The notes below the pieces were generated by a model. The model searched no databases. It saw nothing but the letters and a program-made list of their open reading frames with translations, and had not been told where the DNA came from. The translations under genes were made by a program, and so were the position numbers. DNA of 64,000 bases from Sphingobacteriales bacterium (GTDB taxonomy: Bacteria; Bacteroidota; Bacteroidia; Chitinophagales; CAIOSU01), in contig JAIXUD010000006.1 in NCBI GenBank assembly GCA_027483645.1, forward strand, positions 113,596 through 177,595. Reading direction: 5' to 3'. How positions within the stretch are numbered: the first letter of the stretch is position 1; every line of letters starts with the position of its first letter. This document shows positions 1 to 8,580 of the stretch, in pieces.

Positions 1-1539
1 GATGTCGAAGAAGTCGAAGTAAAGCTCTTTAACCGATGGCGCTCGGAAACCACGGGCATATGATAGGCGAATGATAAGATACTCGGCTGGGTTGAATTTG
101 AAGTGTATGGATGGGGTAAGCGGGGTTTTGTATGCCGTATTATAAGAGTAGCGCAGGCCGGGCTGCATGGTTACCCAACTGAAAGGCGAATAGCTAATGC
201 TGGCGAATGCCGCATAATCGCCGATGGTTTGGCTACCGTCTTCAATGCGCCTGCCGCTGGCGGTCTCAATGTTGATGTCGTAGCCTACTTGGTAGTTCAG
301 TTTCTTTACGGCCGTATTGCGGCTGATAAAACCCCTTGCCAAAAAGGCATTGAAGCGGGTAGTATCTTGCAAAGTAGGGTCTTCCACCAAGGTTTCAGTA
401 AGGTCTACCAAATCTTTGAATACCGTGTTTTTGCGGCGTTGGAAGTAGGAGTAGGCAAAAACTTGGTTGAGGTAATGGTTCTTAAAAATTTCCCCGCTAA
501 TGGTAAGGGAGTTGGCATTGCGGAAAGTATAATAATAATCGTCGAAAGCCGATACCCCGAAAGGCGCACGCGGCGTACCACGATTGGTAATTTTCTCGTT
601 GAAAAGGCTGGTGCTGTAAAGCAAGCGCAAGCGCTTAAAGCTGTAGCCGTATTTCACAGTGCCAAAGTACTGTTCCTTGGGGTTCCATAGTAAATCGCGT
701 GCATCTTTATCTTGGTCGTAACCATCAAAAAACCAGCGGCCAGCATTGATACCGAAAAAGTGTTTTTTCACCCTAAAACCTGCCAAGGCATCGATGTTAT
801 AGGTGCCGCGGCTTTCGTAATAGGTATTTAGGGAAGTATTAATTTTGTCGCCTTGGTCGGTTTTGGTAATGATGTTGATTACCCCGCCCAAGGCATTGGT
901 GCCATATTGCACGCTCACAGGGCCTTCAATTACTTCAATACGGGCCACATCGTTCAGGTTTATTTGGCTAATGTCAATATCGCCATTTACCCTACCGATA
1001 ATCGGCACGCCATCAATCATGTATTTTACTTGTTCCCCGCTTAGGCCTTGTAGGCTAAGACCGCTGCCTAGTATATTATCTTGCGTTACGCGCATGTTCA
1101 GCTCTTGGCCTAGCAGCTCGCGCAGGTTGGTGGCACCGCGGTTTTCAATGGTTTTTAAGTCGATAACCTTTACCGCATATACTGAGCGTTTTGGGTCATC
1201 GGGCGTAAACTGGCCGGTAACCACCACAGGCTCAATGCTGATGCTTACAGGGGTAAGGCGATAGTATTGGCTTTGCCCTGCTTCTAGCGTGTCAATATGA
1301 GGCACAAAGCTGGCATGGCTTATCTCAAGGTATACCCTGCCAGTAAATTTAATGTTGGCCACACCGTCCTCATCGGTAAGTACGCTGTATTTTTTGCCTT
1401 CGCCATCAAGGCTATGTACTATAATATAAGCATCCCCGGCTGGGCTGCCATCGGCATCGCTTACCACCGTAATGGTGCGCTGCTGGGCCGCCAAGCCGAG
1501 GATACTCAGTAAAAAAACTATAGTAAATAGTATGCGCAA
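1..1539 (-). CDS. TonB-dependent outer-membrane receptor, C-terminus beyond window
   Basis: The first 513 residues are visible; the rest of the barrel lies left of position 1. A signal peptide (MRILFTIVFLLSILGLAAQQ) is followed by a carboxypeptidase-regulatory-like domain to about residue 90. Then comes a plug domain with typical landmarks: PVVVTGQ, LRELLGQ, LQGLSGEQVKYMIDG, RIEVIEGPVSVQYGTNALGGVINIITK. Beta-barrel strands follow. No ATG exists in frame after the upstream stop at 1558-1560, so the best start is TTG at 1539-1537, directly before the signal peptide. The gene begins 10 bp after the stop of the HmuY-like gene, which implies co-transcription and probably coupled translation. The family imports large ligands across the outer membrane using TonB energy; the HmuY-like neighbour suggests haem or a related ligand, which is inference. 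Confidence 0.9.
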   Translation of the reverse strand, partial: MRILFTIVFLLSILGLAAQQRTITVVSDADGSPAGDAYIIVHSLDGEGKKYSVLTDEDGVANIKFTGRVYLEISHASFVPHIDTLEAGQSQYYRLTPVSISIEPVVVTGQFTPDDPKRSVYAVKVIDLKTIENRGATNLRELLGQELNMRVTQDNILGSGLSLQGLSGEQVKYMIDGVPIIGRVNGDIDISQINLNDVARIEVIEGPVSVQYGTNALGGVINIITKTDQGDKINTSLNTYYESRGTYNIDALAGFRVKKHFFGINAGRWFFDGYDQDKDARDLLWNPKEQYFGTVKYGYSFKRLRLLYSTSLFNEKITNRGTPRAPFGVSAFDDYYYTFRNANSLTISGEIFKNHYLNQVFAYSYFQRRKNTVFKDLVDLTETLVEDPTLQDTTRFNAFLARGFISRNTAVKKLNYQVGYDINIETASGRRIEDGSQTIGDYAAFASISYSPFSWVTMQPGLRYSYNTAYKTPLTPSIHFKFNPAEYLIIRLSYARGFRAPSVKELYFDFFDI

Positions 1540-1549
1540 AGGTATTATG

Positions 1550-2839
1550 TTATTGTTTTACAAATTTCTGTACGCTGCGGTTGCCGTTGGCTTCAACAGA
1601 AACCAAGTAGTAGCCGTTAGCAAGGGTTGATACGGGGATGCTGATGTTCTGCAAACCGTTTACAGCAAGCTGGGTGCTATAGGTTACTTTACCAGCAAGG
1701 TCCGTAATTACTACGGTGTGCAAGCCAGCTTCTTTGGCATCCAATATCACGTTCAATTGGCTAGTAGCTGGGTTAGGGTAAAGCACTACGCGGGTAGCGT
1801 TGGCCACATCGTTAATACCTACTGCTTCAAAAGTCAATTGGGTTTTCTCAAAAGCAATTACACCATCTGGGGTACCGCCAAAACCGGTAAACACTATTTT
1901 GTAATACTGGTCATCGTTAGCTTTTACAAAGTATACGTTGCTATCAGGTATTTCCCAAAATCCTGGAGGCGGGGTTGAGTTGCGCACGCGGTAAGTAACA
2001 CCGATGTTGTAGATAGCACTATCGAAAGTGGCAGTCAAGTAATCAGCAGAATCGGCAGGAGCGCCAGTTACACGAACTGATTGTATGCCACGGTTGGCAT
2101 ATACTGCACCTGCTGGCGGGCTAAGTGGGGCACCTGGCGCACCTGGGGCAGCGGTAAGGCCGTTGGTAAACCATAGGTCCCAGCTTTCGTTAGATGGCTC
2201 GCGGTCAAGTTCTACTTCGTTCAACAAGCTGTAGTAAGATAGATTGCGGTCGTTGTTTTTCAATACCGAGTCAATCACTTCACTGTTACCGTCAATATCA
2301 GAGAAACGGAACACGTAGCGGTTCACATTTAAGTTCTCAATCCACAATAGTTTTACGGTACCGTTTGCATACTTTACCAAATAGATAGAGTCACCATTTA
2401 CTTCGTGTGCTGGCGGGCCAGTGTAAACACCCCAACCGATATCAAATGCGCTGGTAGGGTTTGAGTTAAATGCACCATCGGCCCATGAGCCAGTGCCGTT
2501 TTGTATGCGTTGCCAAGTACTAAGGCCAGTAGTATCAACCGCGGTGCCCCAATCGGTGGCATCTAAGCTAGGTACTAGGTAAGCAGATAGGCCAGCGGTT
2601 TCATTCAACCAAACACCAAAAGTGATACCGTTGGCTTGGAAAGCAACGTCCCACTCGGTTTTGTCGGCTATGGTTTTTTGGCCTGTTACTAGGCTATAAT
2701 ATACTTGGTTGGCATAGCTAGGGCCAAGCACAACCGTATCGGCTGTTGGGGTACCTTGGGCGAACGCGCCGCTGGCAGTAAATAACAATGACACCGCAAC
2801 AAAAAGGTGTAGGGTAAATGTACGCAACATCGTGAACAT
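1550..2839 (-). CDS. HmuY-like secreted protein with T9SS type A sorting domain
   Basis: The protein has a signal peptide (core TLHLFVAVSLLFTASGAFAQ) and two HmuY-like blocks. The first has NQVYYSL, TEWDVAF and WGVYTG; the second has ESWDLWF, YANRGIQSVRV and DDQYYKIVFTGF. It ends in a T9SS sorting domain (VVLYPNPATSQLNV to SVQKFVKQ). HmuY proteins capture haem and pass it to a TonB receptor, and such a receptor gene follows 10 bp downstream. Most HmuY proteins are lipoproteins; here a T9SS tail is used instead, so delivery to the surface or medium is inferred. The frame stays open to an upstream ATG at 2911, but ATG 2839 or 2830 puts the signal peptide at the N-terminus. Haem binding itself is not demonstrable from the sequence. 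Confidence 0.82.
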   Translation of the reverse strand: MFTMLRTFTLHLFVAVSLLFTASGAFAQGTPTADTVVLGPSYANQVYYSLVTGQKTIADKTEWDVAFQANGITFGVWLNETAGLSAYLVPSLDATDWGTAVDTTGLSTWQRIQNGTGSWADGAFNSNPTSAFDIGWGVYTGPPAHEVNGDSIYLVKYANGTVKLLWIENLNVNRYVFRFSDIDGNSEVIDSVLKNNDRNLSYYSLLNEVELDREPSNESWDLWFTNGLTAAPGAPGAPLSPPAGAVYANRGIQSVRVTGAPADSADYLTATFDSAIYNIGVTYRVRNSTPPPGFWEIPDSNVYFVKANDDQYYKIVFTGFGGTPDGVIAFEKTQLTFEAVGINDVANATRVVLYPNPATSQLNVILDAKEAGLHTVVITDLAGKVTYSTQLAVNGLQNISIPVSTLANGYYLVSVEANGNRSVQKFVKQ

Positions 2840-3177
2840 AGTTTTTAGATTGTTTCTAAATAAGACTGCAATGTTCGGTGTTTTGTTCGCAGGTTGCACT
2901 ATAAAAACCATCTTCTGACAATACTATGACAATACATTACCCTAAAGAGGGTAGCTGGGGGTGAAAGATGTAATTTTTGGATGAAGGATTACCGCCTAGC
3001 AAGGGTTGTAGCTTGGCATTATATACTGTTTTGTTTACCCCATTAATTGTCAATTAAACCATATCCACAATTACTTTTTAAATTGCAAACCTCAAATTGA
3101 AGCAGTCCATGGTCCATCGTCCATGGTCCATCGTCCATGGTCCATCGTCCAAACAAATTTACCATCTTTGCAATACC
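2840..3177. repeat. Intergenic region with a family A repeat (TCCATGG/TCCATCG array)
   Basis: No gene is supported in this divergent spacer. At about 3093-3151 the sequence TTGAAGCAGTCC is followed by three near-perfect copies of a 14-bp unit, CCATGGTCCATCGT. Related arrays with the same TTGAAGCA head occur near 5.7, 16.4 and 17.7 kb (family A). The thrC ATG follows about 26 bp after the array. Confidence 0.7.
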
Positions 3178-4470
3178 ATGCATTACTACTCTACCAACAA
3201 CCGCAACCACCACGCCACGCTCAAGGAGGCCGTTATCCGCGGGCAGGCGCCCGACAAGGGTTTGTACATGCCCGAGCGCATTATTACCCTGCCCGATACC
3301 TTTTACCAAAACCTGAAAGGCCTATCCTTTGAGGAAGTAGCGTTTAAGGTAGGTTGGGCGATGTTCCGCGATGATATGGAATTGGGCGACCTAAAGAACA
3401 TTATCGATAACAGCCTGCACTTCCCGATGCCGCTGGTACAGGTGGAAGAGGGCATATACAGCTTGGAATTGTTCCATGGGCCCACGCTGGCGTTTAAGGA
3501 CGTAGGCGCGCGGTTTATGGCTAGGCTGTTGGGGCACTTCCTTAAAAACGAGGATAATGAAGTAACCGTTCTGGTAGCAACCAGTGGCGATACGGGCAGC
3601 GCGGTGGCGCACGGTTTTTTGGGAGTGCCAGGAATAAAAGTGGTGATACTGTACCCTAGTGGCAAAGTAAGCCCATTGCAAGAAAAGCAATTGACCACCC
3701 TCGGCCAAAACATAACCGCGCTGGAAGTGGAGGGTAGCTTTGACGACTGCCAAGCCTTGGTAAAACAAGCCTTTGCTGATACCGAGCTGAATGCCCGAAT
3801 TAATTTAACTTCCGCCAATAGCATCAACATCGCCCGATTGATACCGCAGAGCTTTTACTACCACTACGCTTGGAGCCAAGTGCCCAAGGGCGAGGATGAT
3901 AAGGTAGTTATCTGTGTGCCGAGCGGCAACTTCGGCAACCTTACAGCTGGGTTGATGGCCAAGCGCATGGGGCTGCCGGTACACCGGTTTGTGGCAGCCA
4001 CCAATGCCAACGATGTGGTGCCTCAATACTTGCGAACGGGGCAATTTACCCCACGCGCATCGGTATCTACCTTGAGCAATGCCATGGATGTGGGCAACCC
4101 AAGCAACTTTGCCCGTATGATGGACCTCTACGGCAACAACCAAGAAGCGCTTGCCAAAGATGTGGTGTCATGTGCCATAGCTGATGACGAGACTAGCGCT
4201 ACCATACAAGAGGTATTGCAGCGCACTGGCTACCTGCTAGACCCACATGGTGCGGTAGGCTACCTCGCCTTGAAGCGCTACCTGAAAACGGAAACGGCCA
4301 CTGGCATTTTCTTAGGCACGGCCCACCCTGCCAAATTTATTGAGGTGGTAGAAGCCGCAACCGGCCAACCAGTGGAAGTGCCCGAAGCCTTGGAAAGCCT
4401 GCGCCATAAGGAGAAACTGGCACATAAGATTGCGCCGCATTTGGAAGAATTGAAAAGGTACTTGGCCTAA
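3178..4470 (+). CDS. thrC: Threonine synthase
   Basis: Catalyses O-phosphohomoserine to L-threonine, the last step of threonine synthesis, with pyridoxal phosphate. The 430-residue protein begins MHYYSTNNRNHHATLKEAV; the N-terminal Y-ST motif and GLYMPE are typical. The PLP lysine lies in GPTLAFKD (about residue 100), the phosphate-binding loop in ATSGDTGSA, and VPSGNFGN is also present. Length fits the family. The frame extends upstream to 3097, but that part is only translated family A repeat, so ATG 3178 is the start. A lipoprotein gene follows 44 bp downstream on the same strand with no clear functional link. Confidence 0.95.
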   Translation: MHYYSTNNRNHHATLKEAVIRGQAPDKGLYMPERIITLPDTFYQNLKGLSFEEVAFKVGWAMFRDDMELGDLKNIIDNSLHFPMPLVQVEEGIYSLELFHGPTLAFKDVGARFMARLLGHFLKNEDNEVTVLVATSGDTGSAVAHGFLGVPGIKVVILYPSGKVSPLQEKQLTTLGQNITALEVEGSFDDCQALVKQAFADTELNARINLTSANSINIARLIPQSFYYHYAWSQVPKGEDDKVVICVPSGNFGNLTAGLMAKRMGLPVHRFVAATNANDVVPQYLRTGQFTPRASVSTLSNAMDVGNPSNFARMMDLYGNNQEALAKDVVSCAIADDETSATIQEVLQRTGYLLDPHGAVGYLALKRYLKTETATGIFLGTAHPAKFIEVVEAATGQPVEVPEALESLRHKEKLAHKIAPHLEELKRYLA

Positions 4471-4514
4471 TTTGTGATATGTTCCGTAATTTTAGCAATT
4501 CAAAACCGCGCTAT

Positions 4515-5135
4515 ATGAAAAATCTTGCTTGGCTTGTACCCGTTTTGATGCTAGTGATTACGGCTTCGTGTAATAAAGACTCCAAAAAGGGGGACATCAA
4601 CCAAAGCAACTTTTCGGCAGAGGTAGTTATTGATGGCGATACGATAGTAATGGAGCAAGGCTTGGTGGGCTACGGCAATGGCCCTGGCTCGGGCGGCGGC
4701 GTGGTGGATACTAACGGAACGTACCTCTATCGCCAGATTACACAGTTCTTTAGCGCTAACGATACTTTCCGTATTTACTTTATTGATACGTTTCCTACTG
4801 AGCCGACCGCTGCCCAAAGGGAGGCCATCATTTACACTGGCAGCTACCCAACTGGCTACGGTACTGCCGATGTTATTGCACCCGATGCCAAGTTAAAGAG
4901 TGGCGCTGCTGTGGTATACATTGATTCTAGCGGTACCCGCTGGACCACCGACCGTGACCCAGAACAACAACCTAACTGGGGCTTCAATGTATCGGCCCAC
5001 GCAGCCAACGATATTGATGGTATCTCTAAATTCATTACCGATTTAACCCTGTCGGCTAGGTTGCACAACCCCATTACGGGTGGCTTTATTGATGTACAAG
5101 TGCTTAAAATGCGCACCCGCACGGTGCCCCAGTAA
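4515..5135 (+). CDS. Hypothetical lipoprotein
   Basis: A 206-residue protein with a lipoprotein signal: MKNLAWLVPVLMLVITASC, with the lipobox cysteine followed by NKDSKK. The mature part is rich in Asp, Thr and Gly and looks like a beta-rich periplasmic or surface domain, but I do not recognise its family. An upstream ATG at 4479 would add 12 residues before the signal peptide and is less likely. The gene is convergent with the GbsR-type regulator, with only 9 bp between the stops, leaving no room for a separate terminator. Confidence 0.75.
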   Translation: MKNLAWLVPVLMLVITASCNKDSKKGDINQSNFSAEVVIDGDTIVMEQGLVGYGNGPGSGGGVVDTNGTYLYRQITQFFSANDTFRIYFIDTFPTEPTAAQREAIIYTGSYPTGYGTADVIAPDAKLKSGAAVVYIDSSGTRWTTDRDPEQQPNWGFNVSAHAANDIDGISKFITDLTLSARLHNPITGGFIDVQVLKMRTRTVPQ

Positions 5136-5144
5136 TAGCTAAAA

Positions 5145-5663
5145 TTAGATAGGCTTTATCTTCTTCAACAGGGTAAGAAACTGTTGGGTAAACCAGTTGC
5201 TGCTCATCTTTTCCATAGCATTCAGCAGGGTATCGGCCTGCTGGGCGAAGTGGTCAATATCATGTACCGCTTTGGTGAGCGCCAACCCTTCCTTGGTTTC
5301 GTCAGGTTTTACCTGTTTTAGTTGGGTCATAATATCTATCAGCGGCTCCAGCTCTCGTTTACGGCGCTGACGCATAATTTTCATAGCGGTTATGTAAATA
5401 TCCTTCTCGGCATAAAAGTACTCCTTCCGGTCGCCGGGGCGCAGCTCTTTGTGCACAATACCCCAGTCCATCAGCGAGCGCACGTTCATATTCACGTTGC
5501 CACGCGATATACCGAGCGACTCCATGATTTCCTCAGTGCTCATGGCCACGTGCGATATAAGCAACAGCGCATGTATCTGCGCCATGGTTCGGTTGATGCC
5601 CCAGCTAGAGCCCAAAGTGCCCCAAGCCTGTATGAATTTGTCCCTACCTTCTTGTACTTGCAT
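5145..5663 (-). CDS. GbsR/MarR-family transcriptional regulator
   Basis: The 172-residue protein carries a winged helix-turn-helix: AQIHALLLISHVAMSTEEIMESL (about residues 28-50), recognition segment GISRGNVNMNVRSLMDWG, and wing VHKELRPGDRKEYFYAEKD. This layout is characteristic of GbsR-type regulators, first described in glycine-betaine synthesis control in Bacillus and common in Bacteroidota. The C-terminal half is helical and probably dimerises. The effector and target genes cannot be read from the sequence. The region upstream (to 5963) holds family A repeats. Confidence 0.87.
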   Translation of the reverse strand: MQVQEGRDKFIQAWGTLGSSWGINRTMAQIHALLLISHVAMSTEEIMESLGISRGNVNMNVRSLMDWGIVHKELRPGDRKEYFYAEKDIYITAMKIMRQRRKRELEPLIDIMTQLKQVKPDETKEGLALTKAVHDIDHFAQQADTLLNAMEKMSSNWFTQQFLTLLKKIKPI

Positions 5664-5963
5664 GCTGCAAAGATACTATACTCCCTACACTTTCAATAAC
5701 TTCTGAATGGTTTTGGTCAAAGGACGATGGACGAAGGACTGCTTCAAAAAATAGACCATGGACGAAAGACGAAGGACCATGGACTGCTTCACAAAGCTTT
5801 GAAAGGCCTTGGAGGCAAGTAACGTGATATTGTCCAAATTAATTACTTGGATAACTTTCGTACGTTCTGATACTAAATTATTTTTACAGCAACCATGGTC
5901 CATCGTCTATTGTCCATGGTCCAATTATTATTTACCTTTATCCCTCCTAAATTATAGCCTCCC
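5664..5963. repeat. Intergenic region with three family A repeat arrays
   Basis: No gene is supported. Arrays of GGACGAWGGAC/CCATGGAC units occur at about 5718-5750, 5751-5792 and 5892-5924. The first two are on the minus strand, each carrying the TTGAAGCAGTCC (or GTGAAGCAGTCC) head when read in reverse. A TACCTTTA sequence at about 5930-5937 could be the -7 element for the DUF3127 gene; no matching -33 element was established. Confidence 0.6.
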
Positions 5964-6356
5964 ATGAACTTTGAATTGAACGGCAAACTGTTTGAAATAC
6001 ATCCTACCGAGCAAAAAAGCGAGCGTTTCCGCAAGCGCGATTTCATCATTGAAAATAGCAGCAACATTGGCGATCGCACCATTACCGATTATATCAAATT
6101 TCAAGCTACGGGCGATAAATGCGACCTGCTGAACAAGTATAAAGTGGGTGATGAGGTGAAGGTACATTTCAACATCCGGGGCAACAAGTGGGAAAATGCA
6201 GGTAAAGTTTCTTACTTCACCAACTTGGATGCTTGGCGTATTGAGTCGGCCGGTGGCAACAACCCATACGGTCAAGATAACCAAGGTAATAGCGGTTTCG
6301 ATACCCCGCCACCAGCACCCGCTACTGGCGATTTTAACGACGACTTACCCTTCTAG
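5964..6356 (+). CDS. DUF3127 protein with SSB-like acidic C-terminal tip
   Basis: A 130-residue protein. Residues 1-95 match DUF3127, a small Bacteroidota family with a predicted OB-like beta-barrel: ELNGKLFEIHPTEQKSERFRKRDFIIE, KFQATGDKCDLLN, GDEVKVHFNIRGNKWE. After a Gly/Asn/Pro-rich linker (about 96-122) it ends DFNDDLPF. This closely resembles the conserved acidic tip of bacterial single-stranded-DNA-binding proteins, which recruits repair and replication proteins. A role on single-stranded nucleic acid is therefore inferred, not proven. Start chosen at the first ATG after the repeat arrays. Confidence 0.85.
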   Translation: MNFELNGKLFEIHPTEQKSERFRKRDFIIENSSNIGDRTITDYIKFQATGDKCDLLNKYKVGDEVKVHFNIRGNKWENAGKVSYFTNLDAWRIESAGGNNPYGQDNQGNSGFDTPPPAPATGDFNDDLPF

Positions 6357-6493
6357 CTAAGACCTTAACGTAGCCTGCTGGCACGTTATTTGCCATATTG
6401 TTCTCAGCAAAGTAGCATCTGCATTTATGCATATTCTACCTTGTTGCGCGCTACCTATATCCTATCAAACTATTTAACCAAAAAATTATAGTT

Positions 6494-7003
6494 ATGGTAC
6501 GGAGTATGATTAAATATGGCATCATCGGGGGAGCTATTCTTACCCTATTGTTTGGGATAATATTCTTAACAGGCCTTTATTTGCAAATTAGTTATTTCGG
6601 TGCTTACCTACTTGGTATTGGCATCATTATTACGGGTCTTCTTGTTATTGGCCCCGCTGTGCAGCACGAAAAGCACGAGCACGGCAACGGCATTGGCTTT
6701 AAAACAGCATTCGGCATCGGCATGGGTGTTTCGGCTATTACTGCCGCAGTATATGGGCTGGCATCGCTCATCATATTTAGTTTGATTTTTGCCGCATATA
6801 GCAACGGCGTGCCCGAAGGTTCGCTAGAGTTTGGCAGTATGCCTAGCTTAAGTTCGGCTCGCTGGAGTGAGGTAGAAATGGCATCACATAGCCCCATCTA
6901 CTTTAAGCCTTGGATACAGACTGTAGTGATGCTTACTGCCATCATCCCCATTGGGTTGTTAATGTCGTTTGTTTCGGCAAGGCTTACTAATACCCGCCCG
7001 TAA
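6494..7003 (+). CDS. DUF4199 membrane protein, copy 1
   Basis: A 169-residue protein with four predicted membrane helices: about residues 7-30, 35-55, 75-100 and 138-160. The opening KYGIIGGAILTLLFG and the GIGFKTAFGIGMGVSAI segment after helix 2 are typical of DUF4199, a Bacteroidota family of unknown function. A similar gene lies 158 bp downstream on the same strand, with a terminator-like hairpin in between, so the two are probably separately transcribed duplicates. Start at ATG 6494; an internal ATG at 6506 is possible. Confidence 0.83.
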   Translation: MVRSMIKYGIIGGAILTLLFGIIFLTGLYLQISYFGAYLLGIGIIITGLLVIGPAVQHEKHEHGNGIGFKTAFGIGMGVSAITAAVYGLASLIIFSLIFAAYSNGVPEGSLEFGSMPSLSSARWSEVEMASHSPIYFKPWIQTVVMLTAIIPIGLLMSFVSARLTNTRP

Positions 7004-7068
7004 TCGAAGAAGCTGTTGGAGTAGGTAAACTATAACATTAACAAGCTTTAAAGATATCCACCAGAAAG

Positions 7069-7109
7069 GTCCGCTCCCCTGTATAGTACAGGCGGGGCGG
7101 CTGTTTTTA
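7069..7109 (+). terminator. Rho-independent terminator after DUF4199 copy 1
   Basis: A stem of about 12 bp (CCGCTCCCCTGT pairing with ACAGGCGGGGCGG, with one bulged C and one G-U pair) is followed by CTGTTTTTAA. It sits 65 bp after the stop codon at 7003. Confidence 0.75.
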
Positions 7110-7160
7110 ATTAGTATTGTTGTAATATCGCAATGTATATATCAAATCCTATCCTTCCCT

Positions 7161-7676
7161 ATGGATACTCGCATAAAATACGGCATCATTAGCGGTGCCA
7201 TTGCTACTGGCCTCTCTTTACTTACATACGCCATCGGCCTCGATGCTAGGCTGTCCTACGCCGCACAAGAAATTGTAGGCTACCTCTCCATGTTGTTGGC
7301 TTTGCTCGTTATTGTTTTGGCCATATTGCAAGTGCGCAAGCAACAGGGTGGTTACATTTCTTTTAGTAAAGCATTTGGCACCGGCATGGTGGTGGCGCTT
7401 ATTGGTGGTGTGGTTTTCGGTATTGGCATCACTATTATGCTATCATTTGCCGGTGAGGAATACTTTATAGAGCTTATGGCTAAGGCAAAGGATGGCATTA
7501 TGGCCAGTGATATGCCCGAAGTGCAGAAAGAGTTAAAAATTGCTGAGATGGATATGATGGCTAATTCCATTTTCATGAAGCCTTGGTTCAGCGGCATTTT
7601 AATGTTCCTTCACATGATATTTATTGGGCTGATAGTTTCTCTCATCACCAGCCTAGCATTGATGCGAAATCAATAA
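7161..7676 (+). CDS. DUF4199 membrane protein, copy 2
   Basis: A 171-residue paralogue of the preceding gene with the same architecture: RIKYGIISGAIATGL opens helix 1, the segment GGYISFSKAFGTGMVVALIG matches the copy 1 motif, and four membrane helices are predicted. The two proteins have clearly diverged, so the duplication is old. The loop between helices 3 and 4 is longer and acidic. Function of the family is unknown. Confidence 0.83.
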   Translation: MDTRIKYGIISGAIATGLSLLTYAIGLDARLSYAAQEIVGYLSMLLALLVIVLAILQVRKQQGGYISFSKAFGTGMVVALIGGVVFGIGITIMLSFAGEEYFIELMAKAKDGIMASDMPEVQKELKIAEMDMMANSIFMKPWFSGILMFLHMIFIGLIVSLITSLALMRNQ

Positions 7677-7707
7677 CGGTGATGAGCACTTTTTGCATAG
7701 TTAAGGT

Positions 7708-7715
7708 TACTTTTG
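7708..7715 (+). promoter_or_regulatory. -7 element upstream of the PARG-like gene
   Basis: TACTTTTG matches the Bacteroidota -7 consensus TAnnTTTG and lies 31 bp before the ATG at 7747. No TTG at 19-21 bp upstream was found, so only half of the promoter is supported. Confidence 0.45.
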
Positions 7716-7746
7716 CATTCCTTTAATCCTTAAATCGCAATCCCCA

Positions 7747-8580
7747 ATGGGGAATATAGAAGTACATACCGCTACCAGTACCAAACGCCTGCTACAGCAG
7801 GGCTATTACATCAATAGCCTAGGTGAGCGGGTGGATTTGCAAGAACCCCTTGATAAAGCGCTAGCCAATACCCAACTGTATAACCCCGAAGAATTGGAGC
7901 TATTGCCTGCCCGTTTTAAGCGCGATGCCATGGCTACTCGGTTTGAAGCAACGCGCGAAACCAACATCTCGGCTATACAGCGCTTACAAGGCAACCGTAG
8001 TGGGCGAGTTATGTGCCTCAATTTCGCATCTTTAGATGTAGCTGCTGGCACCACTGAAAACACCCAGCAAGACCGTCTTATTAATGCATCAGGCCTGGGG
8101 GCTTGCCTTTCCGTAGCGCCTAGCTTCTATGAGCATCAGCAGTCGGCAGCAGCGTTTCTATATACTGACTATATGTTGCACTCGCCCAAGGTGCCTTTTT
8201 TTTTGGATGACGATGGCCGCTTAACCGATAAACCCTACTACGCGGGCATCATTACCGCTATGGCGGTGAATGCAGGTGCCATCTGCCAGCATGAGCCCGA
8301 GAACACTCCGCGAATAGAGATTACGATGCGTATCCGTATCCGTAAAATGCTCACGCTGTGTGCCGCACAGGGCTATGAACACTTGGTGCTAGGTGCGTGG
8401 GGTTGTGGTGAATTTAAGAATGACCCTGTAATGGTAGCCGAACTCTTCCGCGAAACCCTTACTGATCACTTTGCCGGTTGTTTCCGCCACATCATCTTCG
8501 CCGTTGATACTGATGACGAGCACATCTTCCAGCCGTTCTATACTCGGTTCAACGGCATTATGTATTATTTGATGTACTGA
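7747..8580 (+). CDS. TIGR02452-family (microbial PARG-like) protein with altered catalytic loop
   Basis: A 277-residue protein of the macrodomain-related microbial PARG family, whose members remove ADP-ribose. Family landmarks in order: N-terminal TKRLLQQGYYINSLGERVDL; VMCLNFASLD (about residue 95); INASGLGACLS; FLYTDYMLHSPKVPFF; GIITAMAVNAGA; the strongly conserved LVLGAWGCGEFKNDP; and HIIFAVDTDDE. The glycine-rich loop with the QEE catalytic motif, expected after NFAS, reads DVAAGTTENTQQD instead. Most of the GGG and the catalytic glutamate position have changed, so activity may be lost or altered. The gene overlaps the convergent SGNH-hydrolase gene by 16 bp at its 3' end. Confidence 0.83.
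   Translation: MGNIEVHTATSTKRLLQQGYYINSLGERVDLQEPLDKALANTQLYNPEELELLPARFKRDAMATRFEATRETNISAIQRLQGNRSGRVMCLNFASLDVAAGTTENTQQDRLINASGLGACLSVAPSFYEHQQSAAAFLYTDYMLHSPKVPFFLDDDGRLTDKPYYAGIITAMAVNAGAICQHEPENTPRIEITMRIRIRKMLTLCAAQGYEHLVLGAWGCGEFKNDPVMVAELFRETLTDHFAGCFRHIIFAVDTDDEHIFQPFYTRFNGIMYYLMY

Noticed and set aside
103..1512. Several plus-strand open frames over the first 1.5 kb
   Set aside because: They are shadows of the TonB-dependent receptor, which reads cleanly on the minus strand from TTG 1539.
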